A stretch of 64,000 nt of DNA from DMER64 sp964542305 (GTDB lineage: Bacteria; Bacteroidota; Bacteroidia; Bacteroidales; UBA932): contig CAZITX010000006.1 of assembly GCA_964542305.1 (NCBI GenBank), positions 1 through 64,000 on the forward strand, read 5' to 3'. Position 1 is the first letter of the stretch. Every line of letters begins with the position of its first letter. This document shows positions 51,169 through 61,420 of the stretch, one piece after another. Both the position numbers and the translations under genes were made by a program. A model generated the notes under the pieces. The model was not told the DNA's origin, ran no database searches, and was given only the letters and a program-made list of their open reading frames with translations.

Positions 51169-54100
51169 AATACAGACATTTGATCCTGACATTGATCTCC
51201 TTCACATTACTTGCTCAATGTGTTAAAGTCAGTGAATTGGATGACAATGCCCACATTTCTTCCTGCGGGATCACCGCAGTATCTCCACAGGCAGTAATCT
51301 TTGATACACCTTTGGTAGAGGGGGATCAGATCACCCTCCCTATGAATTACGGAAAATACGAATTCCCTGTAACCGTTACCCTGGATATAAAAACAGCGCA
51401 GAAGATCGATAAGATCCTGGGTATGGACGAAGGCAACACCCTTATTTTTGAAAATGAAGGGATCGTACGCAAGATCCACCTCATAGCCCTGAGCGGTGTG
51501 GTACATACATACGAAGTACGTATTGAAGTGGCTCCCCGTAGCGACCTGGCCTCTATTTCTGCTGTTACATTGCAGGAATATACCCCGGATAATTTTTTAC
51601 TTGCCCGGGAAGTTGTAATAGATCTTGTTGAAAACCAGGTGGTCATTTATGCCATAAAGGAACAGTCATTACCTTTAAATGTAACACTGCAGATGGAACT
51701 CAGCCCGGGAGCTCACCTGGACGATCAGCAGGCAGTGAAGACATTTACTATAAATGACTACGATACCGCTATCCCGTTCACCGTTACCGCTGAAAGTGGC
51801 AAAGAAGAAATATGGTCCGTAATCTTAGCCGGTATAACAACAGTAGAAGATCTTTCTCAGACTCAACCCGATGTTTGGGAACGGATGGTACCTGTGGGAC
51901 CTTACACGGTTACCTTGCAAAATGAAAGACCGGTGGTAGTAAATATCCGTGCCGATGCTTCCGCCGGAAAACTTATTGTCTGCGTGCGTGAACAAGGAAC
52001 GGCATTCCCCTGGAATGTTTCCCTGAATTATGGTCTGCAACCATACGTATTGCCTGTGAAGATTGTACCGGGAGATGTTTTCACTGTTTCCGGATGGGAA
52101 GAAACACACAGGTTCTACCTTATGGATGTATTGTCTTTGCAGGCCCGTGTATGGGACCTGATCTGGGAAAGGTGGTTGAATCCGGAAAACAAAGTGTTGT
52201 CTTTTGATGTTCTGGAATACAAATCGGCACAAGATCAGATGGAACTGGGAGATCCTGTGATAGATACCCTGACAAGGGAAGTAAGTATCCCCATGATATC
52301 CGGAAATGACTTTCCGCTGGAGATCACTTCTTATGATATAACGGTCTCTGACAGCGCCACCTGTCAAATTCCCGGACAACTATTTTTTGAATCATACAAA
52401 AGCGTACTTCCTTTTACCGTTACCTCCCAGTCCGGTAATGAAAAACAATGGGTACTGAAAATAGAACCCTGGTTCAGTACAAGTACAGATATTCTGTCTT
52501 TTACAGCGGAAAATTACCACTCGGAACAAAACCTGGTACAGCTGGAATCCCCGGAGGCCACTATTGATACAGAAAACAAAACCCTTACACTGGTGATAAA
52601 AGCCGGGTACGATTTTCCTTTTTCCATAGACAGTTATGGATTGGTACTATCCGAAAACGCAGTACTACAGGAAGATTATTCACAAGGAATCGTGTTTAGT
52701 ACGATCGATCAGGCTGTTCCTTTAACTGTTGTAGCTGAAAGCGGCGATACCGCACAATGGACGCTGCAGTTGGTGGATGAACGTACCGAAAACCTGGAGG
52801 CATTGGTACTTGATTATCGCATAGTAAGTTACCAGGGAACCACTGAAACGGCAAACAACATGGTCCTGGAAGAGTGGGGTGTCGTGGATACGATCAACCG
52901 TACCGTTTCACTGATCATCAATGACTGGTCCTCCAAGATGCCCGTTACCGTTGAAGGGATCATGAGCATTTCCAAAAACGCGACCCTGGAAGGCACCGTT
53001 GTCAATGATTGTGAACATCAAATTGTCTTCCATACAGTTGATGAAACATTTGAATTTACTGTTACATCTGAAAGCCGCACCAATACAACTACGTGGACCC
53101 TATTACTGGAAGATCGTTCTCCCGCCAGGAGTTCAGAGGCGGAAGTAACCGGCTTTATCACGGGCAACCCTTCATCGGGTTTTGTATTTGATAAAAAATA
53201 CCTGGAATCCGGTCCCGGTACCATAACCATACTGGTAAGCGAAAGACCTTCCCCTGGAGCGCTGCTGGCCATCAAACCACAGATCACAGTTTCCCCTGAG
53301 GCAAGGCTTCAAGGGATTACCTCCGGTGCTCCGCTTGCCTTATCCTTCACAGAACCTTATGTTTTCCGGGTAGTGGCCCAGGACGAATCCGTAAGGGAAT
53401 GGCAGATACGCCTTATTTATGCCCCACAGGTTTATAACAGCAGTTATGAAGAATGGGGTACCGTAGATGGCGTCCAGAATATTTTACCTTCCAACGGGAA
53501 CGGATGGACAACCGGCAATAATGCCCAGGTTATTGGTACAACAAGGATTACGGGAAATAACAGTCCATATGCCGCCCAAATGCTGACACAATTGAAAACC
53601 GTGAATTTGATCGTGATCAAGGTGACAAGCCTGGCTGCAGGTGCCGTTATGTTGGGCAAATTCAATTTCAGTATGGACGTGGAAGCCGTGTTGAATCCTA
53701 CCAGTATGTCCGATTTCGGGATCCCGTTTACGGCGGATTCAAATCCCGTAGGTTTTGAAATTGATTACAACTACCAGTCCGGCGGTCAGCGGGTATATAC
53801 CCAGGCCTACAAAGGGGCGTTCGGTATGCCGGCCTTTAAGGATCCGGTGAATGTCTCCGGTCCCGATAAAGCGGTAATAGCCACCGAAATCCATTATAGC
53901 GAAGGAAGTGAATGGGATTACGATTTGAAAAACAGGCCTACACTGATAGCCGAAAGAGAGATCCTTACGGAAGGAACCGCAGGGTGGACCCGTTCCCGTC
54001 TGATTTTCAACAAGGTACCGGGCAAAGAACACCTTAAAATGACGCACCTGGTTGTGCGGATGTCTTCTTCCTATCAGGGAGACGAATTCAAGGGAGCCGA

Positions 54101-54176
54101 CGGAAGCAAGTTGACCGTCGACAATTTCAAACTGATCTATTACATTCCCGGGGAGGAGGCCACAACATTGCAATAA
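51165..54176 (+). CDS. PCMD-domain lipoprotein with repeated beta domains
   Basis: 1003 aa. Lipoprotein signal with lipobox LLAQC (Cys about 19). Then five or six repeats of about 90-100 residues with a shared pattern (a Val/Leu-rich strand, a DFPLxIxSY-type turn, and a closing PFTVTAESGxxxxWxLxL). The C-terminal about 230 residues are the putative carbohydrate-metabolism domain (PCMD): YNSSYEEWGTVDGVQNI, GWTTGNNAQVIGTT, and LKMTHLVVRMSSSYQGDEFKGADGS. Probably a surface glycan-related protein. Coupled to valS by a 4-bp overlap. Confidence 0.8.
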   Translation: MKYRHLILTLISFTLLAQCVKVSELDDNAHISSCGITAVSPQAVIFDTPLVEGDQITLPMNYGKYEFPVTVTLDIKTAQKIDKILGMDEGNTLIFENEGIVRKIHLIALSGVVHTYEVRIEVAPRSDLASISAVTLQEYTPDNFLLAREVVIDLVENQVVIYAIKEQSLPLNVTLQMELSPGAHLDDQQAVKTFTINDYDTAIPFTVTAESGKEEIWSVILAGITTVEDLSQTQPDVWERMVPVGPYTVTLQNERPVVVNIRADASAGKLIVCVREQGTAFPWNVSLNYGLQPYVLPVKIVPGDVFTVSGWEETHRFYLMDVLSLQARVWDLIWERWLNPENKVLSFDVLEYKSAQDQMELGDPVIDTLTREVSIPMISGNDFPLEITSYDITVSDSATCQIPGQLFFESYKSVLPFTVTSQSGNEKQWVLKIEPWFSTSTDILSFTAENYHSEQNLVQLESPEATIDTENKTLTLVIKAGYDFPFSIDSYGLVLSENAVLQEDYSQGIVFSTIDQAVPLTVVAESGDTAQWTLQLVDERTENLEALVLDYRIVSYQGTTETANNMVLEEWGVVDTINRTVSLIINDWSSKMPVTVEGIMSISKNATLEGTVVNDCEHQIVFHTVDETFEFTVTSESRTNTTTWTLLLEDRSPARSSEAEVTGFITGNPSSGFVFDKKYLESGPGTITILVSERPSPGALLAIKPQITVSPEARLQGITSGAPLALSFTEPYVFRVVAQDESVREWQIRLIYAPQVYNSSYEEWGTVDGVQNILPSNGNGWTTGNNAQVIGTTRITGNNSPYAAQMLTQLKTVNLIVIKVTSLAAGAVMLGKFNFSMDVEAVLNPTSMSDFGIPFTADSNPVGFEIDYNYQSGGQRVYTQAYKGAFGMPAFKDPVNVSGPDKAVIATEIHYSEGSEWDYDLKNRPTLIAEREILTEGTAGWTRSRLIFNKVPGKEHLKMTHLVVRMSSSYQGDEFKGADGSKLTVDNFKLIYYIPGEEATTLQ

Positions 54177-54178
54177 TT

Positions 54179-54589
54179 ATGATGGAATATACTTCTAAAA
54201 TAACTGTCAGGTATTACGAGACAGACCAAATGGGGGTGGTGCACCATTCCAATTACATCCGCTATTTTGAAACAGGACGTGAAGAAATGATGGAACATTA
54301 CGGTGTTCCATATAAGGAAACCGAATCGCGCGGTATCATCATGCCGGTGCATGCCGTTCACTGCGATTACATACATCCGGCACGTTACGGGGAAGTGTTG
54401 TCTGTAGAGACCCGTCTGGAAGAAATGCCCCGTTCACGCATTACATTCCGCTACAACATCTATAATCCGGAACAGGTACTTCTGGCCAAAGGGTATGTGA
54501 CATTGGCTTTTGTAGATGTTTCCCGGGGAACACCGGTAAGAGCACCCCGTTTTCTGACGGAAGTATTGGAAAAATACATAAATTTGTAA
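54179..54589 (+). CDS. YbgC/4HBT-family acyl-CoA thioesterase
   Basis: 136 aa hot-dog fold. Active site YYETDQMGVVHHSNYIRYFETGR with the catalytic Asp in ETDQMG and the YF/W helix. Hydrolyses acyl-CoA or acyl-ACP. Starts 2 bp after the PCMD gene and 17 bp before tatA. Alternative ATG at 54182. Confidence 0.9.
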   Translation: MMEYTSKITVRYYETDQMGVVHHSNYIRYFETGREEMMEHYGVPYKETESRGIIMPVHAVHCDYIHPARYGEVLSVETRLEEMPRSRITFRYNIYNPEQVLLAKGYVTLAFVDVSRGTPVRAPRFLTEVLEKYINL

Positions 54590-54606
54590 AACAAGACTAA
54601 AGGAAT

Positions 54607-54813
54607 ATGAGTAAATTATTATTGTTCGGCACTCTGGGTGCCACCGAGATCATAATCATTGCTTTGATCGTTCTGCTTCTTTTCGGAGGCCGCAAGATAC
54701 CCGAATTGATGAAAGGCATAGGTAAAGGCGTAAAAAGTTTTAAAGACGGAGTCAAAGGCCTTGAAGACGATCTGAAAGAAGAAGAAAAAGATATTGACAA
54801 GGATCTGAAGTAA
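54607..54813 (+). CDS. tatA: Twin-arginine translocase subunit TatA
   Basis: 68 aa. One N-terminal membrane helix (GATEIIIIALIVLLLFGG), then the hinge RKIPELMKGIGKGVKSFKDG, then an acidic-basic tail rich in Glu, Asp and Lys. An AAAGGA lies 7 bases before the ATG. No separate tatB, which is normal for minimal TatA/TatC systems. Confidence 0.95.
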   Translation: MSKLLLFGTLGATEIIIIALIVLLLFGGRKIPELMKGIGKGVKSFKDGVKGLEDDLKEEEKDIDKDLK

Positions 54814-54818
54814 CAGCG

Positions 54819-55649
54819 GTGGCCGATTCTTCCCGGGATACGATTGAGATGACCTTTTGGGAACATCTGGATGAGTTTCGCAAGGTTTTGTTTCGCTCTG
54901 CAATTGCCTTAATTTTATTAATGGTAATTGTCTTTGTGAATAAAAATTTTGTATTTGAAACTGTCATATTTGCGCCCAGAACTTCCGATTTCATCCTTTA
55001 CAGGTGGATGGAATCCCTTGCTGCATGGACCGGATTTTCTTCATTTTCACCGGACCCTTTTGAACTTCAGTTGCAAAACATAGAGCTGGCCGCACAATTC
55101 TTTACCCATATAAGCGTTTCTTTCAGCATAGCTTTTGTTCTGGCGACCCCGTTTCTGTTGTACCAATTATGGCTTTTTATAAGGCCGGCTTTGTATCCTA
55201 CTGAAAAAAAATCCGTTGTAGGAGCCTTTGCCTGGTGTTCGCTGCTATTCTTTTTGGGAGTTTTGGTGGGATACCTTTTTGTCTTTCCGTTGACGATTAA
55301 TTTTTTAGGCAGCTACCAGGTTAGTGAACTGGTGGAAAACCAGATCACCCTGCAATCCTATATTCACATGTTCACCTGGCTGGTGATCATTATGGGGATC
55401 GTATTTGAAATGCCGGTTTTGTTACGTGTTTTATCACGGATTGGGGTCATATCCAAGGAACTGCTGAAAAAATACAGAAAATACGCAATCGTTATTCTTT
55501 TGGTACTGGCTGCGATCATAACACCAAGCGGGGATGCATTCACATTGTTCGTTGTAGCATTGCCCTTGTATCTTCTCTACGAAATAAGTATACTTGTATG
55601 TTACAGCAAGTCGGCAGAAGAAGAAGATGATGAAACCAGCAAAGCGTAA
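54819..55649 (+). CDS. tatC: Twin-arginine translocase subunit TatC
   Basis: 276 aa, six membrane helices. It starts with MADSSRDTIEMTFWEHLDEFRKVLFRS, where WEHLDEFRK is the classical TatC N-terminal motif. Later FVFPLTINFL, FEMPVLLRVLSRIGVIS and the final helix with PSGDAFTLF. The start codon is GTG (54819), 5 bases after the tatA stop. The tail is acidic. The stop lies inside the next gene's first codons. Confidence 0.94.
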   Translation: MADSSRDTIEMTFWEHLDEFRKVLFRSAIALILLMVIVFVNKNFVFETVIFAPRTSDFILYRWMESLAAWTGFSSFSPDPFELQLQNIELAAQFFTHISVSFSIAFVLATPFLLYQLWLFIRPALYPTEKKSVVGAFAWCSLLFFLGVLVGYLFVFPLTINFLGSYQVSELVENQITLQSYIHMFTWLVIIMGIVFEMPVLLRVLSRIGVISKELLKKYRKYAIVILLVLAAIITPSGDAFTLFVVALPLYLLYEISILVCYSKSAEEEDDETSKA

Positions 55650-57210
55650 ATCCTTTATTCTGATAACAGGCGGGATCGTTTTTTTGTGCCTGATCCTGTT
55701 CATTATTCCTTTTTTCTGGAAACAACCCGTTTTTTGGCTGTTAAAAAGCAATCTTTTCAACGGGTACAGGAAAGCCGGTCTTATTGCTCTTTACAATCCG
55801 GCTCCCCCTGACATTATACGCGAACATGTTGATCTCTATAACGGAGGTTTCAAACCGCAAAATTTCCGGGCAGGTCCCGTATATATACCCGGCAAGGGAT
55901 ACAATTACATGGACTCGCTGGGATTGCTGATGACAAGTGATTTTTACCGTATGGCAGAACCTTTCTGTAACGGACTGGGCCGGGTGAATACGGAAACGGG
56001 TTACGGAATGCTCAATCACAAAGGAAAATGGGTGCTTACTCCCCAATACGATACCATCATCCCTTTTGAACAGGTCCTGATAGTAAAACAGGAAAACCGG
56101 TACGGAGTTACCGGAGAGAAAGGCCGTTTTCTTATTCCCCTGCAGGAAGAAACAATTTCAACTGACTATAACAATTTTGCATTGCCTTTCTTGCTGGCTT
56201 ACCGTAGAGACGGGTCGTTTTCCGTTATCCATCCAAAAGGAAAACCATCTGAGGCTGCCCCTTACGACAGTCTGGACATAAGGAACAACACCCTGTTCGT
56301 TCGCAGGAACAATTTCTGGGGCGTTTTGGACTATACGGGATCAGAGATAATACCCCTGATTTATGACCGGGTAGGTGTTTATAAGCCGGGCTTGTATACC
56401 GTTACCAGCAATGGTTTACAGGGATTTCATCTTCCGGGCGAACCCACAGCGCTGATTCCTCCCCTATACGAGAAAGTGGATATATGCACTCCTGAGACCT
56501 ACCGGGTCTTCAAGGATAATCATTACGGATTGCTGGACAAGAAAGCGGCAATACTAATTGAACCGGTGTACGATACAATATATGCCCATCACGGGAAAGA
56601 GTGGATCGTTACAGGGGATCACAACCGGTATGCCTTGCGCAACACAAATAATTTGTCGTTTCCTTCCGGATTTTATGAAATGATAGGTCCCTGCAGGGAA
56701 GGCATGACTGTCGTTCGTAATGAGGACGGTTACGGGGTTTTGTCTGAAGACGGCGCCGTTACGGTAATACCTCAATACGATTCCATTCGCCATTACAGCA
56801 GCAACCTGGCGGTTGTGTACCATAACCGGCAATACGGAGCCATTGACAAAACAGGAGCCTTTACCATACCGTTCTCACTGAAACTGGTGGAACTGTATGA
56901 TTTTCACGACGGCATAGCTCTGGCTGCACAATTGAACCTGATGACAGCACGCATCAGAAAACAATACGGATTTATTGACAAAGATGGCAACACCGTGGTC
57001 CCGTTCATATACGAAGACGGGCATAAAGTCTTTTCCAACGGATTGGCAGGAATGCGCCTGAATGGTGCCTGGGGTTTCATAAACATTAAAGGGGAAAACA
57101 TCATTCCATTCCTGTACGATACCGTTACCCGGTTTTCAAACGGAATGTCACAGGCTGTTTACCACGGATCCATACATACTATTGACACACAAGGGAGAAC
57201 CGTAGAATGA
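55627..57210 (+). CDS. WG-repeat (KWG) membrane-anchored protein
   Basis: 527 aa. An N-terminal membrane anchor (FILITGGIVFLCLILFIIPFF) and then eight or so WG repeats, such as GYGMLNHKGKWVLTPQYDTI, FWGVLDYTGSEIIPLIYD, GYGVLSEDGAVTVIPQYDSI, QYGFIDKDGNTVVPFIYED and AWGFINIKGENIIPFLYDT. These form beta-rich solenoid or propeller structures of unknown role. Start at 55627 or 55630, overlapping tatC by about 20 bp; purine-rich GAAGAAGA upstream may act as the ribosome site. It overlaps the ABC-F gene by 4 bp. Confidence 0.85.
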   Translation: MMKPAKRKSFILITGGIVFLCLILFIIPFFWKQPVFWLLKSNLFNGYRKAGLIALYNPAPPDIIREHVDLYNGGFKPQNFRAGPVYIPGKGYNYMDSLGLLMTSDFYRMAEPFCNGLGRVNTETGYGMLNHKGKWVLTPQYDTIIPFEQVLIVKQENRYGVTGEKGRFLIPLQEETISTDYNNFALPFLLAYRRDGSFSVIHPKGKPSEAAPYDSLDIRNNTLFVRRNNFWGVLDYTGSEIIPLIYDRVGVYKPGLYTVTSNGLQGFHLPGEPTALIPPLYEKVDICTPETYRVFKDNHYGLLDKKAAILIEPVYDTIYAHHGKEWIVTGDHNRYALRNTNNLSFPSGFYEMIGPCREGMTVVRNEDGYGVLSEDGAVTVIPQYDSIRHYSSNLAVVYHNRQYGAIDKTGAFTIPFSLKLVELYDFHDGIALAAQLNLMTARIRKQYGFIDKDGNTVVPFIYEDGHKVFSNGLAGMRLNGAWGFINIKGENIIPFLYDTVTRFSNGMSQAVYHGSIHTIDTQGRTVE

Positions 57211-59165
57211 TATCTCTGTCCAACATAACCGTTTCTTTTGCCCACCTGGACCTGCTATCGGATGTGTCTTTTGCACTGGGCCGGAGGGACAGGGTCGCTT
57301 TGGTGGGAAAAAACGGGGCCGGGAAATCCACATTGCTTAAGATAATGGCCGGGATACAGGAACCTTCCGCAGGCACCGTGGTACGTTCCACAGACCTGAA
57401 AATCGGTTACCTGCCCCAGCAAATGACACACGCCCGGAACAAATCGGTGCTGGAGGAAGCATTGACTGTTTTTGCAGCCGTTGAGAACCTTCGCCGGGAG
57501 ACGGAAAGGATCACAAAAGACCTTTCCCGGAGAGAAGATTACGATTCCAATGAGTACAAAAAACTTATGGTAGATCTGACCGAGGCAACCGACCGTCTGC
57601 ACATCCTCTCTTCTGACAATCCACGGGGAAATGCCGAGAAAACGCTTGTAGGCCTGGGATTTAAAGCCGGTGAACTGGACAGGTCCACCCGCACCTTTTC
57701 CGAGGGATGGAATATGCGCATTGAGCTGGCAAAATTGTTGCTTTCGAGGCCTGATGTACTTTTGCTTGACGAGCCTACCAATCACCTGGACATAGAAAGC
57801 CTCCGGTGGCTGGAACAATACCTGGAATCCTTCCCCGGATCGTTACTTGTTATTTCGCACGACCGTACCTTTTTGGATAACGTTACCCAAAGGACCATTG
57901 AGATCTCGCTGGGCAAAATATTCGATTACAAAGCGCCTTATTCCCAGTACCTGGAATTGCGCAAAGAGCGTCTGGAACAACAAACGGCAGCCTGGGAAAA
58001 CCAGCAGCGCACTATAGAAAAAACGGAAGAGTTCATTGCCCGCTTCCGATACAAACCCACCAAATCCAACCAGGTGCAAAGTCGCATCAAACAGTTGGAA
58101 AAGATGGAACGCATAGAAATTGATCCGGTGGATAACGCGCGGATCCGCATATCTTTTCCTGAAGTTCCCCGTAGCGGAAAAATTGTATTCAAATGCCATA
58201 ACGTAGCTGTGGGTTATGATAAAGGTCCTATCTTTACGGGAACAGATATGGTAGTGGAAAGAGGAGAAAAAGTGGCTTTTGTAGGCAGGAACGGAGAAGG
58301 AAAGACTACCATGATGAAATTGTTGACCGGACAAAAACAAGCCATTGAAGGCAAGTTTGAAACGGGGTACAACGTTCTTTTGGGATACTATGCACAGAAC
58401 CAGGACGAATTGCTGGATGACGGCCTGACAGTATACCAGACATTGGATGAAATTGCATTAGGGGATGTGCGTACCCGTTTGCGGGATATCCTGGCTTCAT
58501 TTCTTTTCCGGGGAGAAGACGTGGATAAGAAAACCGGGGTTTTGAGCGGCGGGGAACGGTCCCGCCTGGCAATGGCAAAATTAATGCTCCAGCCATACAA
58601 TGTACTGGCACTGGACGAGCCTACCAACCATATGGATATCCGCTCGCGGGAAGTCATGAAAGAAGCCTTACGGCAATACAGCGGAACACTGATAGTAGTT
58701 TCCCACGACAGGACTTTCCTGGACGGCCTGGTAGACAAGATCTACGAATTCAGGGACGGGAAAGTAAAAGAACATTTGGGAGGGATCCGGGACTTTATGG
58801 AAAGAAGAAAGCTGGAAACCCTCCGGGAACTGGAGGAAAGTACAACGGCAGAAGCCAATAACCGGGCAGGACAGGAAAATAGCGAAAAAGACGCCCAAAC
58901 ACTGTACCGGTTGAAAAAAGAAAGGGATAAAGCATTGCGCAAGCTCCAACAGAACGTGACCCGGTGCGAGAACCGGATTGAACAACACGAAAAAGGGCTG
59001 GCCATTATGGATGAAAAATTATTGTCACCTCCGGCCGAAGGGTTTAGCACGGCTTTTTACCAGTTGTACGAAAAAGAAAAAAGAGCGTTGGATGAAGCCA
59101 TGAAAGAATGGGAAAAAGCTCACAATGAATTAGATACATTTATTAAGACAGAAAAAGATGCTTGA
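57207..59165 (+). CDS. ABC-F family ATPase
   Basis: 652 aa, two ATP-binding cassettes without membrane segments. First: GKNGAGKST and LLLDEPTNHLDIESLRW. Second: GRNGEGKTT, LSGGERSRLAMAKLML and ALDEPTNHMDIRSREV. The linker between the cassettes has a coiled coil (about 240-290), and a C-terminal coiled coil (about 540-650) is like that of Uup. ABC-F proteins act on ribosomes or DNA intermediates. The first cassette signature is degenerate (FSEGWNMRIELAKLL). Confidence 0.94.
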   Translation: MISLSNITVSFAHLDLLSDVSFALGRRDRVALVGKNGAGKSTLLKIMAGIQEPSAGTVVRSTDLKIGYLPQQMTHARNKSVLEEALTVFAAVENLRRETERITKDLSRREDYDSNEYKKLMVDLTEATDRLHILSSDNPRGNAEKTLVGLGFKAGELDRSTRTFSEGWNMRIELAKLLLSRPDVLLLDEPTNHLDIESLRWLEQYLESFPGSLLVISHDRTFLDNVTQRTIEISLGKIFDYKAPYSQYLELRKERLEQQTAAWENQQRTIEKTEEFIARFRYKPTKSNQVQSRIKQLEKMERIEIDPVDNARIRISFPEVPRSGKIVFKCHNVAVGYDKGPIFTGTDMVVERGEKVAFVGRNGEGKTTMMKLLTGQKQAIEGKFETGYNVLLGYYAQNQDELLDDGLTVYQTLDEIALGDVRTRLRDILASFLFRGEDVDKKTGVLSGGERSRLAMAKLMLQPYNVLALDEPTNHMDIRSREVMKEALRQYSGTLIVVSHDRTFLDGLVDKIYEFRDGKVKEHLGGIRDFMERRKLETLRELEESTTAEANNRAGQENSEKDAQTLYRLKKERDKALRKLQQNVTRCENRIEQHEKGLAIMDEKLLSPPAEGFSTAFYQLYEKEKRALDEAMKEWEKAHNELDTFIKTEKDA

Positions 59166-59898
59166 AGACCGCATATATGGAATACACCCTGTACGGGAAG
59201 CCCTGATTGGAAATAAAAAGCTGGAAAAGATTCTGATACGAAAGGGAATGGAAAGTCCGGCCGCTGCAGAGATCACGGAACTGGCACGGCAGCAGAACGT
59301 TCCGGTTCAATACGTTCCCCAGGAAAAACTCAACCACCTGAGCGGAAAAGGGAACCACCAGGGGGTGGTGGCCGTATTGGCACAGTTGGATTACATTTCC
59401 CTGGAAGAAGCAGCGCAAGCTGCCTCGGCAAAAAGCAAATTTCCCACGGTACTGCTGCTGGACGGGGTTAGTGATGTGCGCAATTTCGGGGCGATAGCAC
59501 GCACCTGTGAATGTGCAGGGGTAGGGGCCTTGATCCTGCCTGCCAAAGGCGGGGCCGCCGTCAACCAGGATGCCATAAAAACCTCGGCAGGGGCCTTGCT
59601 GCGCATTCCCACCTGCAAGGTGCCCAACCTGAAAACGGCCTTGTATTACCTGAAAGAGTCGGGTTATACCATAACAGGCACAGTTTCCGGGGCGGAACGT
59701 TCCATATACGATGCCGATTTTTGTCGTCCGGCCGCATTTGTTATGGGAGCTGAAGGAAAGGGAATTTCCGACGGTGTTATGCAATTGTGTGACCAGCTGG
59801 TTTCCATTCCGCAATTGGGGGAAATCGGGTCGCTTAATGTTTCTGCGGCTACTGCCATAGTATTGTTTGAAGCCGTAAGGCAACGTATCAATAAATGA
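59158..59898 (+). CDS. rlmB: 23S rRNA 2'-O-methyltransferase RlmB (TrmH/SpoU family)
   Basis: 246 aa. N-terminal substrate domain with RIYGIHPVREAL and HQGVVAVLA; SPOUT knot with LLLDGVSDVRNFGAIARTCECAG, VMGAEGKGIS and IPQLGEIGSLNVSAATAIVLFEAVRQR. Methylates a 23S rRNA Gm residue (Gm2251 in E. coli). Overlaps the ABC-F gene by 8 bp. Confidence 0.93.
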   Translation: MLEDRIYGIHPVREALIGNKKLEKILIRKGMESPAAAEITELARQQNVPVQYVPQEKLNHLSGKGNHQGVVAVLAQLDYISLEEAAQAASAKSKFPTVLLLDGVSDVRNFGAIARTCECAGVGALILPAKGGAAVNQDAIKTSAGALLRIPTCKVPNLKTALYYLKESGYTITGTVSGAERSIYDADFCRPAAFVMGAEGKGISDGVMQLCDQLVSIPQLGEIGSLNVSAATAIVLFEAVRQRINK

Positions 59899-59899
59899 A

Positions 59900-61420
59900 A
59901 TGATGCTTTTCCGGAATAATGCCTTAAAACGTTTGGCCGGGGAAACCGCCGTGTACGGGATGAGTACCATCCTGGCCAGGGTTTTGAACTTTTTGCTGGT
60001 TCCCCTGTACACCCGCGTTCTTACAGATCAGGCGGCTTACGGGGTGGTTGCCGAGTTTATGGCGTACATTGCCGTATTGCAGGTGGTGCTGGTTTTGGGC
60101 CTGGAAACAGGTTGTTTCCGGTACGCATCGTTGGCCGGACAGAAGAACGACCGTGAGGGGGCATCCCGGGTATTTTCCACTTCGCTGACCACGGTTACCC
60201 TGGTGGCCGGGCTGTTTTTTGCCACCGTCGTTTTGTGGAGGCAGCCCATTGCCGAGGCATTGGGGTACGGGAACAATTCGGAATGCATTTTTTACGTGGC
60301 AGGGATCCTCCTGCTGGACAGCATCACGGCTATCTTGTTCGCTCGTCTTCGCTACGAACACAAGGCCCTGAAATTTGCTGTCTTTAAAACCATCAAGATC
60401 TGTTGCGAGCTGGGATTCAACTTGATTTTCTTCCTTTGGGCTTCGGGATTTATGCAAGCCAACCCGGGATCGTTCCTGGAACGTTTCATACCGGCAGTCC
60501 CGGATTACAATTACGTGCTGTTTGCCATATTCCTTTCCTGCGTGGTGGCCTTATTGCTTTTCCTTCCGGATCTTATAAGGAAAAACGCTTTTCTCTTTGA
60601 CCGCAAACTCTGGACCCGCCTGATGATCTACTCATTGCCCCTGATGATCGCCGGATTGCCGGGGATCCTGAACGATTTCAGCGACCGGTTGCTGTTCCGC
60701 TTTCTCATTCCCGAAGGTATTTCCTGGAGGGCTCAGATGGGCATATACCAGGCCGGGATCAAGCTGGCGGTACTGATCAATTTGTTTATTCAAATGTTCC
60801 GCTACGCGGCCGAACCGTTCTTCTTTGGACAGTCGGAAGATAAAAACGCTCCGGGAACTTACGCCCGGGTTCTGGATTATTTTACCGGGTTTGCGATGCT
60901 TGTTTACCTGGGAATCCTGCTTTATATAGATCTTTTTGCACTCATACTGGGTGAAAATTACCGGGAGGGAATAGTTGTGGTGCCTGTTATGGCACTGGCA
61001 TACGTAATGCTGGGTATCTATTTCAACATCAGCATCTGGTTTAAATTATCCGGGAAAACCGGTTATGCCGTGCTCATTACATCGGCCGGTCTGGCAGTGA
61101 CATTAGTGATTAATGTATTGTTTTTGCCGCGTTACGGGTATATGGCAGCCGCCTGGGGACACCTGGCCAGCTACCTGACCATGACCGTGATATGTGCCCT
61201 GATGGGCCGCAAACGCTATCCCATACCTTATAACTGGGTTAAGAACTTGTTTTATATAGGATTGGGAGTGGGTCTGTTCTTCTTTTCGCAATTGTTCAGC
61301 CAAATGGACCTTGTACCCAAATTGGTTATCAATACCGGAATTCTTTTGGTTTACCTGGCTATCTGGGCAGGGGCGGAAGGTTTCTACGGAAAGCTGCGCA
61401 GACTATGGCAGCGGCAATAG
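59900..61420 (+). CDS. Oligosaccharide/lipid flippase (Wzx/MVF family)
   Basis: 506 aa with about 14 hydrophobic segments: NNALKRLAGETAVYGMSTILARVLNFLLVPLYTRVL at the start (here given only as family motif segments), TGCFRYAS, and late PLMIAGLPGILNDFSDRLLF. These are the polysaccharide exporter family features. It follows rlmB directly, so it is co-transcribed, but it is unrelated in function. The last 62 bp overlap the methyltransferase gene on the opposite strand. Confidence 0.88.
   Translation: MMLFRNNALKRLAGETAVYGMSTILARVLNFLLVPLYTRVLTDQAAYGVVAEFMAYIAVLQVVLVLGLETGCFRYASLAGQKNDREGASRVFSTSLTTVTLVAGLFFATVVLWRQPIAEALGYGNNSECIFYVAGILLLDSITAILFARLRYEHKALKFAVFKTIKICCELGFNLIFFLWASGFMQANPGSFLERFIPAVPDYNYVLFAIFLSCVVALLLFLPDLIRKNAFLFDRKLWTRLMIYSLPLMIAGLPGILNDFSDRLLFRFLIPEGISWRAQMGIYQAGIKLAVLINLFIQMFRYAAEPFFFGQSEDKNAPGTYARVLDYFTGFAMLVYLGILLYIDLFALILGENYREGIVVVPVMALAYVMLGIYFNISIWFKLSGKTGYAVLITSAGLAVTLVINVLFLPRYGYMAAAWGHLASYLTMTVICALMGRKRYPIPYNWVKNLFYIGLGVGLFFFSQLFSQMDLVPKLVINTGILLVYLAIWAGAEGFYGKLRRLWQRQ

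Noticed and set aside
54607..55649. Missing tatB as a sign of deletion
   Set aside because: Bacteroidota commonly have only TatA and TatC; spacing here is tight and normal.
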